From Mycolicibacterium aubagnense (GTDB taxonomy: Bacteria > Actinomycetota > Actinomycetes > Mycobacteriales > Mycobacteriaceae), in assembly GCF_010730955.1 (NCBI RefSeq), contig NZ_AP022578.1, positions 1 through 64,000 on the forward strand: a stretch of 64,000 bases of DNA, in the 5' to 3' direction. The position numbers and the translations under genes are program-made. The notes under the pieces were generated by a model. The model had not been told where the DNA came from, did no database searches, and saw nothing but the letters and a program-made list of their open reading frames with translations. Positions 10,211 to 19,494 of this stretch are shown in pieces (position 1 is the first letter of the stretch; each line of letters starts with the position of its first letter).

Positions 10211-10588
10211 TGACGTCGACCTCCTGCGGCGGCCGCATCTCGGCCAGCAGTTTGCGCACGTCGGTGAGGACTCGACGCTCTGCTCGACGAGGTCTTCGCA
10301 GACTTTCAGGACGGTCTGGACGTGGGCGGCGTCGCTGCTGGCGCATACCGGTTCGCCGCCGTCGAGAATCGCCGCCGAGGTGCCTTCGGCCCATCCGAGG
10401 GCCTGGTCCAGGCGGGTCAGTGTGCGCGTGGACAGGGTGCGGTCGCCGGTGGTGGCTTTGTGCAGGGTGCTGCGGTCCGGCCCGCCGCGGCGGGCGAGCT
10501 CGATGCGGCTCATCCGCAGGGCGCCGATGCGGATGGATACGTAGTGATCGAGCCGGGCCGGCCCTGACGATGGAATCTTCACACCCAT
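10200..10588 (-). pseudogene. XRE-like helix-turn-helix regulator, probably frameshifted
   Basis: ATG 10588 starts MGVKIPSSGPARLDHYVS. The helix-turn-helix region is LRMSRIELARRGGPDRSTLH plus LSTRTLTRLDQALGWAEGTS. The upstream part continues to VCEDLVEQSVESS. The better ending is in the next frame, DVRKLLAEMRPPQEVDVNAR with TGA at 10200-10202, overlapping the start of the membrane protein gene. Without a frame change the frame fuses directly into that membrane protein, so a natural fusion is the alternative. It faces the conjugation operon across about 150 bp containing direct repeats. Confidence 0.5.
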
Positions 10589-10670
10589 GAAGCTACCTAT
10601 TTTCCTCCTAATTCGTCTATCAATGTCGACATATTCACCCATAAACGTCTACTGTCACCCATGAAGCTAC
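10582..10670. promoter_or_regulatory. 15-bp direct repeats in the divergent promoter region
   Basis: CACCCATGAAGCTAC occurs exactly twice, at 10582-10596 and 10656-10670. A third partial copy, CACCCATAAACGTCTAC, starts at about 10637. The first copy covers the start codon of the helix-turn-helix gene and the second lies upstream of the conjugation operon. Repeats placed this way are candidate operators for autoregulation and for control of transfer genes. This is inferred from position only. Confidence 0.45.
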
Positions 10671-10736
10671 TCATGTCCGGGTTTCGTCGGTAGGACACGA
10701 GCGCCGGAGTAGACCAGGAAAGGCAGGGAAACCGTC

Positions 10737-11201
10737 ATGAAGACGTTGATGGCGGCCGGGGCGGTTCTCGCCAGTGCCGTTGTGTTGTTGCTGAGCATCG
10801 TTGCGGCGCTGATCGCCGTGGTGGTGGACGCCATCGTCAAGCTGTTGCCGCTGATCGTGCTGGTCTTGGTCGCGGTGGCGGTGGTGCACTGGCGGCGGGG
10901 CCGAAAAGCGCAGCAGTGCGCCGATGATGCCCGGCTGCGCACCCAGTGGTCCCGAATCACCACTGAGCCTGCGGTGGCTCGTCCGGCGGTACCGCTGCCG
11001 GTCCGAAGCGCACCTCGCGGGCGGGTGTACCTGGTGCGCGGAGACGACAGCGGTTTGAGCAGCGGCCGCGAGGACGGCTACGTGAAAGTGGCCGCCGCCC
11101 AGCTGCCCCCGGCTCGCGATGCCCACGCTCCTGCGCGACGTACAGCGCGGCCGACCTCGGGGCGCGTACACCGGCGCGCGGTGCGGAGGGCTCGGCCGTG
11201 A
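10737..11201 (+). CDS. small membrane protein opening the conjugation operon
   Basis: A 154-residue protein. Residues 1-45 are strongly hydrophobic and form two closely spaced membrane segments (AGAVLASAVVLLLSIVAALI and IVKLLPLIVLVLVAVAVVHW), followed by RRGRK as a cytoplasmic anchor. The rest is a basic, low-complexity tail with GRVYLVRGDDSGLSSGREDG in its middle. It is the first gene of the operon and its TGA overlaps the GTG of the next. Function is unknown; it is probably a small inner-membrane component. Confidence 0.6.
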   Translation: MKTLMAAGAVLASAVVLLLSIVAALIAVVVDAIVKLLPLIVLVLVAVAVVHWRRGRKAQQCADDARLRTQWSRITTEPAVARPAVPLPVRSAPRGRVYLVRGDDSGLSSGREDGYVKVAAAQLPPARDAHAPARRTARPTSGRVHRRAVRRARP

Positions 11202-12279
11202 GCATTGGTAGTGATAAGGACTGGCTACGTTCGATCGGCGTCAGCACCGCGGCTGAACGCAACCTGGACCCGGTGGACCTTGATGATGACGAGGCCGACC
11301 ACGAACTACCGGCAGCGCCGACGCCAACCCCACCCTCGGCAGCGGCTGATCCCGAGGACGGCGCGCCCACGATCGGGGACTCCAGCGAGCCGGCTGGCGC
11401 GCGGCCCGATCAGGTGAGCCAGCGCCGGCCGATGTCGCAGACCGTGCGGGGGTGGCAGCCAACGGTGAAGCTGCACCGGGCAATTCAGATGATTCCGGCA
11501 ATGATCCGGAACGCCGGTCGTGGCGCTTCAACCCCTGGGTCGCTGCGGTCTCACTCGGGGCCGTCGCCGCGTGCACGCTAGTGACCTGGGGCGTGACCGT
11601 GCTGACCTCTACGCCGGCGCCGCCCCCGTCTCGCCCTCAGGCCGCAGCGCGCATGCCGGTTCAGCAAGTGCCGCCGCCACCGACCGGCGCCAATCCGGCA
11701 TCGGCCGACGCGCCGATTCCGTTCACTGCAAGCGCAGACTGCCCGGTCGGGTCGACGTCGGCCAACAGCCTCTCCGACCCTCAGGCCCTGGCCCCGTGGA
11801 TTTGCGTGCGTCCTGTTGACGGGCAAGTCGTGCACATCGACCTGGGCCGGGACTACGTGATCACGGCTGTGGCGATCGTGCCGGGCGCGGTCAAACCCGG
11901 CCCGGGCGACCAGGGCGACCCGTGGTTATTGCACCGCGTGGTGAGCCGATTGCAGTGGGGCTTCAACGATCTGCAGCAGACAACCAAACCGCAGGACACC
12001 GGCAACAAGCGCGGCGAGGTGGTCATGGCGATCCCGAGTGTTCACGCATCGGCGATCACGGTCACGATTCAGCAGACCAGCCGACCGCCTGTAGCGGCAC
12101 CGACCCCGACCGCACCGGCGGGCCCGGGCGGGGGAATGCTGGGATCGATTCTTGGCTCACCGAACAGCGACAATCCCCCGCCGGCGACCACTGCCAATTC
12201 CGATCCGGATTCGCAGGACCCCAGCGGCGGCACGTTCGCCGTCAGCTCCATCAAGATCATCGGACATAGGGCGAGCTGA
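11198..12279 (+). pseudogene. membrane-anchored discoidin-like protein, one frameshift
   Basis: GTG 11198 starts an acidic, proline-rich cytoplasmic segment (VSIGSDKDWLRSIGVSTAAE). After a frame change near 11520 it continues with SWRFNPWVAAVSLGAVAACT, a single membrane anchor, then a proline linker and an extracytoplasmic domain. That domain contains APWICVRPVDGQVVHIDLGR, DYVITAVAIVPG, HRVVSRLQWGFND and VHASAITVTIQQTSRPP. The strand pattern resembles F5/8-type (discoidin) carbohydrate-binding folds. The end overlaps the TcpC start (TGATG). The core motif ICVR-HIDLGR-YVITAV recurs in two downstream genes. The role in transfer is not known. Confidence 0.6.
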
Positions 12280-13211
12280 TGTCACCTATCACCAACACCT
12301 GGCGCAAGCGTCTGAGCACGGGGGGTCTCCTTACGCGCCGTACAGCGTTGGCCCTCTTGATCGGGTCGTCGTCGATCAACGGACTGCACATCGCCTGGAA
12401 GGCTGTGTTTCCGGACCCACCGCTACCGGTAGCGGCCATCGCGCACACCGTCGACAGCCAAGCCGATCTGGCGAAGGCCTTCGCGATCGACTGTGTGACA
12501 CGGTATTTGACGAGTAGCGCGGTCGATACCCAGAACCTGGGGCAGTGCTTTCCACGCCCGGAGAAGTTCACGCTGCCCACCACGCCGGCAGTGATCGTGT
12601 CCAATGCGGGGGCCTACGCCAACCCGTGGGGCCCGTCCTTGCCGCACGTCACCACGTACGCGGTAGTGGTCGGGGTGACCGAGCAGGCGTATGCCACCGC
12701 ACCCAGGGTACGCAACTACTTTCAGTTGTCGGTCGGGGTCTATGACCACGCCGCACCAATGGCTTTGGACAATCTGACCCCGATCGGGGCGCCCCCGACC
12801 GGGGTCAAGATTGAGCTGAACTACCCGGTGAGCATCCCGTCGAACGCGCCGCTGTTCACGATGCTCTCGGGGTTTGCATCGTGCTATCTGACCAATTCCG
12901 CTGGGCTGGAACGTTTTGTCACCACCGATTCGGGATTGCAGGCGTTGCACCGCTACGCGGCCGCGACCCTGACCACGGTGACCGCCGCGTCCAATCCTGT
13001 TGACAATCCGCCGGATAACACCGAACTGCAGGTGCGTTTAGAAGTGTCGACCCACGACGAGCAATACACCCCCGGTGATTGGTCGATCGCGGTGACGTTG
13101 CGTGCCAGCGGCGGCGCCTGGTTTGTCTCCGGTATCGACCCGGTACCGGAGATGTCCACCCATTCGACGGCCTCTCCGGCCGCGCCGACGGCTGCGGCAC
13201 AGCCGAACTGA
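12279..13211 (+). CDS. tcpC: TcpC-family conjugal transfer protein (VirB8-like)
   Basis: A 310-residue protein with a short cytoplasmic N-terminus, one membrane segment (about residues 22-45, TALALLIGSSSINGLHIAWK) and a large extracytoplasmic region holding two NTF2-like halves. The first half includes AKAFAIDCVTRYL and TYAVVVGVTEQAY. The second includes LQVRLEVSTHDEQYTPGDWS and GGAWFVSGIDPVPE. This layout matches TcpC of Gram-positive conjugation systems, a VirB8-like assembly factor. ATG 12279 overlaps the upstream stop. The gene is intact. The tail (APTAAAQPN) and the bases after it are duplicated downstream at 14062-14113. Confidence 0.7.
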   Translation: MSPITNTWRKRLSTGGLLTRRTALALLIGSSSINGLHIAWKAVFPDPPLPVAAIAHTVDSQADLAKAFAIDCVTRYLTSSAVDTQNLGQCFPRPEKFTLPTTPAVIVSNAGAYANPWGPSLPHVTTYAVVVGVTEQAYATAPRVRNYFQLSVGVYDHAAPMALDNLTPIGAPPTGVKIELNYPVSIPSNAPLFTMLSGFASCYLTNSAGLERFVTTDSGLQALHRYAAATLTTVTAASNPVDNPPDNTELQVRLEVSTHDEQYTPGDWSIAVTLRASGGAWFVSGIDPVPEMSTHSTASPAAPTAAAQPN

Positions 13212-13236
13212 AACCCTTTGGAACGGAGCAGATCTG

Positions 13237-13617
13237 ATGAACACCTTCAAAGACTTATTTCTCAGTTTCTTCACGTGGGCGTCGCACCACATTTACTTCT
13301 TCTGCGCGGGGTCGGGCTTGGTGGCCGCTGCGGTAGCAATCCTGCAAACGCTTGGGTACGGGTGGCGCAAGGGTGCTGCGTCGGGCATCGTCGCATTCTT
13401 TATTGCCGCGATCATGTCGTTCTTCTTCGTCAGCGGCGGCGACATCCGTGGGATCTACACCCGCAATTCGGCCCGCGCCGACACGGCGCGTTGCCTGGTC
13501 AATTCGAGTCCGTCGCAGGGTGTCTGTGTCTCGCGAACTGGCGGGAACGGTCTGCACATCGACCTTGGCCACGACTATCTGATCTCAGCCGTGGAAATCC
13601 GCGGAAATCACACCTAG
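13237..13617 (+). CDS. small membrane protein with a truncated discoidin-like tail (module A)
   Basis: A 126-residue protein. Two membrane segments lie in the N-terminal half (IYFFCAGSGLVAAAVAILQT and GIVAFFIAAIMSFFFVSGGD), separated by the motif YGWRKGAASG. The tail reads GVCVSRTGGNGLHIDLGHDY then LISAVEIRG, a clipped copy of the motif in the discoidin-like protein at 11198-12279. The start ATG follows GGAGCA. It probably acts as a small integral component of the transfer machinery, but no family function is known to me. Confidence 0.6.
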   Translation: MNTFKDLFLSFFTWASHHIYFFCAGSGLVAAAVAILQTLGYGWRKGAASGIVAFFIAAIMSFFFVSGGDIRGIYTRNSARADTARCLVNSSPSQGVCVSRTGGNGLHIDLGHDYLISAVEIRGNHT

Positions 13618-13674
13618 AACACCGCAGGCAACAAGAAAGCCGGAACCGAAACCCTTTAGAACGGAGCACGTCTC

Positions 13675-14085
13675 ATGGACTTCTTCACTTGGTTTCGCAC
13701 AACGTGTATCTCGTTATCCTCGCAATTGGGGCGGTCCCAGCCCTGCTAGCGGGGTTCCTGGCGGCTCGACGGGGCAGATTTTGGAGAACAATCGCGTCCT
13801 CCGTCGTCGCATACGCCGGTTTCGTGTTCTTGTCGATTCTGGCGGTATACGCGCTCGGGGTTCGCGACGTGGGCGCTAGCAGCGACTCGGGCCATTCCGC
13901 GAGTGCGGGATGCTCAACGGATTCGACGCCGTCCGGCGGCCTCGCCGTTCCTCAAGCCCGCCCGGTGGATCTGCGTTCGCGATGTTGGCGGGCAACTTCT
14001 GCACATCGACCTGGGCCGGACCTACGTGATCACAGCTGTGTCGATCGCGCCCATAACACCGACGGCTGCGGCACAGCCGAACTGA
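13675..14085 (+). pseudogene. small membrane protein with discoidin-like tail (module B), frameshifted
   Basis: ATG 13675 starts MDFFTW, and a shift at about 13692 moves to SHNVYLVILAIGAVPALLAG, RFWRTIASSVVAYAGFVFLS and ILAVYALGVRDVG. A second shift near 13945 gives PARWICVRDVGGQLLHIDLG then RTYVITAVSIAP and the ending TAAAQPN. The first half corresponds to modules A and C and the tail to the discoidin-like protein. The last residues copy the TcpC C-terminus, as expected if a duplication carried that end along. Not functional as read. Confidence 0.55.
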
Positions 14086-14111
14086 AACCCTTTTAGGACG
14101 GAGCACTTCTC

Positions 14112-14372
14112 ATGGACATCATCTCGGCATCACATCACGTGTACTACATCATCGCCGGGGTCAGCGCGACCGCGGCGCTGGCGATCGCCATCGTGCGCGG
14201 TTTGCATCACGGGTGGCGTAAAGGGGCTGGCGCGGGCATCGGCACATTCTTCGGTTTCGTGTTCTTCTCGATCCTGATCGTCAACGCCGTCGGTATCCGC
14301 GACTGGGGTAACACCGAGTTCCAAAAGGACACCGGCATCCACTCCGACCGCAGCAGTGTGTACGGCCGATGA
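14112..14372 (+). CDS. small membrane protein (module C)
   Basis: An 86-residue intact protein: MDIISASHHVYYIIAGVSAT, then a membrane segment, HHGWRKGAGAGIGTFFGFVF, a second membrane segment and GIRDWGNTEFQKDTG. It shares the HHVY, HGWRKGA and IRDxG landmarks with modules A and B but has no discoidin-like tail. Its stop overlaps the start of the VirB4-like gene (ATGA), so the two are probably translated together. This may be the ancestral form of the triplicated module. Confidence 0.6.
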   Translation: MDIISASHHVYYIIAGVSATAALAIAIVRGLHHGWRKGAGAGIGTFFGFVFFSILIVNAVGIRDWGNTEFQKDTGIHSDRSSVYGR

Positions 14373-17277
14373 CAGTCACCCAGAACAGTGGAACGGTGGC
14401 AGCACCGGCCGTCGGTGATACCGCAAAAACGTGGAGCGGTATCCGCGACGTCGACATCGCTGTCGGCGAGGACGGGTCCGGCAGCCGCTGGCCCGGCGGC
14501 CCGTACCGTAAACCCGAGCTGATTGCGATCGGCGTCATCGTGGCTCCCACGGTGACTTGGGCACGGGTGAATATGGACTCGGGTTATGCGCTGCCGGTGT
14601 TCCTTGGCGGTCTGGCCGCCGCCGTGGTGGCATGTTTTCTTCTGCGTCTGGTGTTGCCGAAATCCCGCCCGTCACTGAGTATTCGGTGGCGATGGTTCAA
14701 GAATTCACTGTTTGCTCCGCACCTGGTCAGTACGTCCTACGACGGCGGCTCCAGCCTGAAAGGGGCGCGAACCGACGCCGATCTCGATCCACCGAAGCAG
14801 GTCATCGGCAATATCCGGTTCACCGCATCGGGGGTGACCGCCGAATACCTTGTTGAGGGGTTGGCGGTGACGATGCGCTCGCTGGCCACGCACGAGCGGG
14901 CAGCCAAGCTGACGCGGCAGATGGGTCGCAATCTGCCCTCGGGCAGCCGACTGTCCGGCATGATCAGCGCCGATGACCAGGACCGGATTTTGCGCAACAT
15001 GGTGGGCCGGTACTCGCGGGTAGAGCAGTGGGTGTCGTACTGCCGTTTGTGGGTGCCTCGAATTGCCAACCCGCTGGACAAGGAACAGAAAGGCCGCGAA
15101 TATCTCGGGCCCGTGCGTCGACAGCTGTGGTTGTCGATTCCGGTGGACTCCGGACGCGAAGGCCGCACCGTGGGCGGGCGCTCGCAGAAGGCGTGGGATT
15201 GGATCGCCGGTCGCGACCATGACTCCGACCAGTCGGTGGGCCGCTATCAGACGCTCGCCGCCGACATCATCGGGTCACTGCCGGACGAAATCGGCTTCAC
15301 CCCGGCGACACCGGCACAGATTCGTTGGCAGTATCGCCACCAGGTGGGCCTGGGCGTCGATCACACGCCGATGCCCGGACGAGGTGGCCCGACCACGTTG
15401 CAGCAGGCTGATTTTGGGCGTGTGGGACTCGACGAGGGCGCCAACATCGGCCGGCGCGGGTGGTGGCCGACGATGCGTCCGGTGGTGCGGGTCTATGACC
15501 CAGCGAACCTGAGCGCACCGCCGAGCTATCAGAGCTTCCTGGTGATCAACCACTTCCCTGAATCCGGGTTGAAGTTCACCGGCGCCGCCTATCTACATGC
15601 CCTGGACAACGTGTCCGCCCCGGCGGTCATCGATTGGCTGCAGGACCTGACGGTGCGGACTCCCGAACAAGCCCAGAACCTCAACAAGACCAACGCCAAG
15701 AACATCAAAGATCAAGGCGTGCAACGCGGTAACGACGAGGATTCCGGTCGGGAGCTCGCCGGCAAGCTGCGCGGGACACGCGAATACGGCAGGGAGCTGC
15801 GCCACAATCCCAGCGAACGCGAGCTCGACGTCGCCGTGGTTATCGCGGTCGGCGCCGACTCACCGCATAACCTGGAACAGGCGGTCAAGAAGATCGGACA
15901 GGAACTCGACCAGGTCGGCATCAGCTTCGTGCGGTTCCGTGGATCACAAGCTGAGTTCTGGAAGGCTTGGAATCAGGGCAGCGACCATAACGGCCCAGTT
16001 GAGGAATTTCGGGACCCGACGACCGCGCACCGCTGGTCGCGGTTCATGCCGCTGCTGACCGAGCGGGTCGGCAACTCGACGGGCAGCGCGCTGGCAGTCG
16101 ATCAGAGCACGATGCGCCCCCGCATCATCTTGCACGACCCCGAAGGCGCGGCGGCACGCAACCACAACACCGGCACCGGGGTGGTGGGCGATCCGGGGAG
16201 CGGAAAGTCCGCCGCGACAAAGAAATCCGGCGTCGAGAAGGTCAAGCGCGGCGCTCAGATCGTCGCGTTCGATCCCGGTCCGTTGGAGGAGTGGCGCAAG
16301 GCTTTCCGCCATGTCCCCGGTGCTGTGGCGTACAACCCGACCAAAGACCGTGTGTGCGTGGACTTTCCGTACGAGGAAGCAGGAGACGTGGCGGCGGACC
16401 ATCTCTTGCCGATGATCGGTGTACCCAACCACAGTCGCATGCAGGCCGAATTCACGCTGGCCGTGCGCCCGGATCACCGCACGGGCAACGGCATTCATAG
16501 CAGTCGCGGGCTGATCGAATACCTGCGGCGCCAACCGAACCCGGACGAAAACGAGCTGCTGATTCGACTGGAGGCGGCCGCCGCGTCCTCGTACACCCGC
16601 GCGGTGTTTGACGACAGCCGCGAGCCGTATCGGCCCGGCGGTAACCCGGCGACGATCTGGCTCACCAACGGCTCGGCCTGCCCGACGAGGAAGACATCGC
16701 CGACCCTGAGAAGTACCGTCGGCTGCAACTGCGCCAGCTGGCTGGGATGGCCATCTACGGGTTGTTGATCGACCTCGAGCAGCGGTACATGTTCGCCAAT
16801 CCTCAGCAGTACAGCGAGATGATCTTCGAGGAAGCCAAAGAAATGCTGGCCTACCCGGCAGGGGCGCGCACCGCCCACAAAATCACGTTGCAGGGCCGCA
16901 AGCACGCCACCGGCGGGACGTTCATCGTTCAGGACTACCGACACATCGAAAATATGGGCGACAAGTTCCTCACCCAGAAATGGCTGTTCCGCATTTCGGA
17001 CCCGGAGCTGGCCGAGAAGACGTTGCGGTGGGCCAAGATTGACCCCTCGCTGTATCCCGACCTGATCGAGGCCTACGCCAACGACACGTCCCCCGCCGAT
17101 AGGCGCGACATTGGCAGCGGCGACATCGAATACGGGCAGGTTCACCCGTCTCGACGCGGCGAAGGCTTCCTCATCGACGAGTTCGGTGAAGCGGCCCGAG
17201 TCAAGTTTTTCGGCGCCGCCACCGACGAATTGGCCGAGGACTTCGACAGCACGCCGACGGTGGGACAGGCAGCATGA
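14369..17277 (+). pseudogene. virB4: VirB4/TcpF-like transfer ATPase, one frameshift
   Basis: An ATPase of about 970 residues that would energise the type IV transfer channel. Residues 45-100 contain two membrane segments. The Walker A site GDPGSGKSAATKKS lies near residue 605, followed by AQIVAFDPGPLEEW. A single frame change near 16672 joins NPATIWLTN to LGLPDEEDIADPEKYRRLQL and then GRKHATGGTFIVQDYRHIEN and WLFRISDPELAEKTL. That is the typical VirB4 C-terminal order. ATG 14369 overlaps module C and the TGA overlaps the VirB6-like gene. Except for that one base the protein is complete, so sequence error is a real possibility. Confidence 0.7.
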
Positions 17278-19494
17278 CCATGACCGAGAAGTTCGCGGTG
17301 TGGCTGGCGCTTCATCCGCGCGTGCGCCGGCCACTGATGCTGGCGTGCGGCCTGCAGTTCTTGTCGTTGTGGGCGTTGATGGCTGCCCCGCACGCCGTGG
17401 CCGAGACCGGTGCGGCGGGGCTGGGCTGGACAGGTTTGCATGACACCTATGGGGTGCCGCTCAAGGACTACTTCCTGTCGGTGGTCAGTACCAGCGAGGC
17501 TGCAACCAACAACGGTCAAGGCGTCAGCTTCACCGACCCGAGTACGTGGGTGAAATGGATCGGCTCGGCGATGACAACCGCGACCACCCACGGCGCGATC
17601 GCTACGGTGCTCACCACCGAAGCCGCCGCGATGGTGTTCATCGCGGGAGTTGCCTTGTGGTTCCTGCGGTTTACGTTGTCGAGCACGTGGCTGGTCACCA
17701 TCGCCCAGATCGGTCAGCCGGTCTTCGCGGCGGTCCACAAGTTGGTCGATGACATGTGGCTCGGCCCGATGGCCGTGGTGCTGTGCATCGCGGTCGGCGC
17801 CGCGCACTGGGCACGCGGCCGCCATGGCAGTGCTTGGTCGGTGTGGGGCACTGGGGTGGTTATGGCAGTTCTGCTGTTGACCTTGTTCCGCAACCCGGTT
17901 GAGGATCTCTATTCCGATCACGGCATCATGGCGATGGGCCGCTCTACCGGCTTCGATCTGGCCCTGATGGCCCGCAACGGGAGCTACGTACCGGGTCAGG
18001 GCCTCGACGCCCAGCTCGATCACCTGACCTCGAACATTGTCACTGCCGCGGTGCGCTGGCCCTTGCAGGCCTTGAACTTCGGGACCGTGGTCGACAACCA
18101 CGGAAACTGCGCCGACGCCTGGTCGACCGCGATTCGCAATGCCAACGGACAAGGCGACGGCCCGGCACACGCTATGGGCCCTGCCGGCGACCAGCAGGGC
18201 GGCGTATGTGGATATACGGAGGCTCTGGCACATGCGCAGTTCCTCGGCGCCAACGACATGATGCTGGGTGCCGTATACGTGCTGATGATCACCTTGTTCT
18301 CGCTGTTCCTGACGTACGTCGGTGTGACGGTGATGCTGGTGGGCCTCAAGGCCCTGTTTTTCGGCATCATCGTCGGCCCAGCGTTTCTATTCGGTATCGC
18401 CGGTTTGGCTCGCGCACGCGTTCGCCAAGCATTGCGGGTGGCAGATCGGTATCCACGCGGTTGAAATGACGGCGTTCACCGCGTATCTGGGCATCGTGAC
18501 CGGCTGGATCATGTGGCTTCTCACCACCAGCAGCGTCGGATCGCCCGACGCGATGGTGACACCGCGGATGATCATGCTCGGGCTGAGCTCAGTGGTGGTC
18601 GCGCTGCTGTTCCACTTCATCGACAAGAAGTTTCATGCTGACGGGCTGGGAACGATCGGGCACTACGTCTCCGGCGCTTACCACGCCACCGCGGGCGCAG
18701 CCCGTGGACAGTACGACGATGCGCGCTCGGCGGTGGACCAGGGCCGCAAGGCACACCGCCGGTACCGCGATTGGCGGAACCGCGGCATCGACGACGACTA
18801 CGACTCGGAGGAAGACGAGGTGCGAGCGAGCGCCGAGGCGGAGAAGTCCGCTCCGGGCTTCGACGTGGTCAAGCCACGGCCCACCGACGGCGGGGCGTCG
18901 GGCGGTGCAGCGAAGTCGGGCAAGGCTGCTGACGCGGGCGCGGCGGCCACGGAGGGAGCTGAGGTTGCGGAGGTCGGGACGGTAGCCGCTGAGGGGGCGG
19001 CTGCCGTCGTCGCGCCGGAGGTGGTGTTGCCCGCTGCGGCGGCCGTTGAAGCTGCACACCTGGCGCACCGGCACCACGACAAGCGCTCCGGACAGGAACA
19101 TGCGCCGCACGATGGCGGCCGTCACCACAGCAACGGGGCACGGCCTGAGCCTGGGTACCAATGGCCTGACGCCGAAGCCGCCCCGCCCACCGACGCGGAC
19201 TATGACTTCCTCAACGAGACCACGGGGCGCGAAGCCGCGTATCCGACGGTCGCGGCTCGCTCGCAGTCTGTGGATACCAACGGGCGTCGTCCGAGCAAGG
19301 TGTGGGATCAAGACACTCCGTCATCAGGCGGTGACGGCAGCGGCGGGTACGACGTAGCGGCCACCGGTCAGGAGGCCCCGGGGATCGAACACTTGGCCGG
19401 CGGCGGAGCCGACGACGATCCGGCCCTAGAATTTCCTTCAACGCCAGCGCGGCAGGACATAGATCCGACCAATGCGAAAGGCCCTAAGCAGTGA
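17274..19494 (+). pseudogene. VirB6-like polytopic membrane protein, one frameshift
   Basis: The first part begins with a signal-like segment (LMLACGLQFLSLWALMAAPH, AVAE) and has several membrane spans: AAAMVFIAGVALWFLRFTL, WLGPMAVVLCIAVGAAHWA and LMITLFSLFLTYVGVTVMLV. A frame change near 18415 continues AHAFAKHCGWQIGIHAVEMT, LGIVTGWIMWLLTT and MIMLGLSSVVVALLFHFI, then a long acidic, Ala/Gly-rich cytoplasmic tail with LNETTGREAAYP. The order fits VirB6/TcpH-type channel proteins with a soluble tail. Its end overlaps the EccA start (GTGA). Confidence 0.6.

Larger units (their letters stand above)
13186..14113 (+). repeat. repeated leader between the tandem small membrane genes
   Basis: The stretch ACGGCTGCGGCACAGCCGAA followed by CTGAAACCCTTT and ACGGAGCA occurs at 13186-13230 and again at 14062-14107. 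A shorter copy (GAAACCCTTTAGAACGGAGC) sits at about 13650. Each copy ends in a GGAGCA ribosome site six to nine bases before an ATG (13237, 13675, 14112). The copies show that this part of the operon grew by tandem duplication. Confidence 0.75.

Noticed and set aside
10200..10642. Fusion of the XRE-like regulator to the membrane protein as one natural gene
   Set aside because: The in-frame linker (CANCWPRCGRRRRSTS) has out-of-frame character, while the shifted frame gives a clean end overlapping the next ATG.
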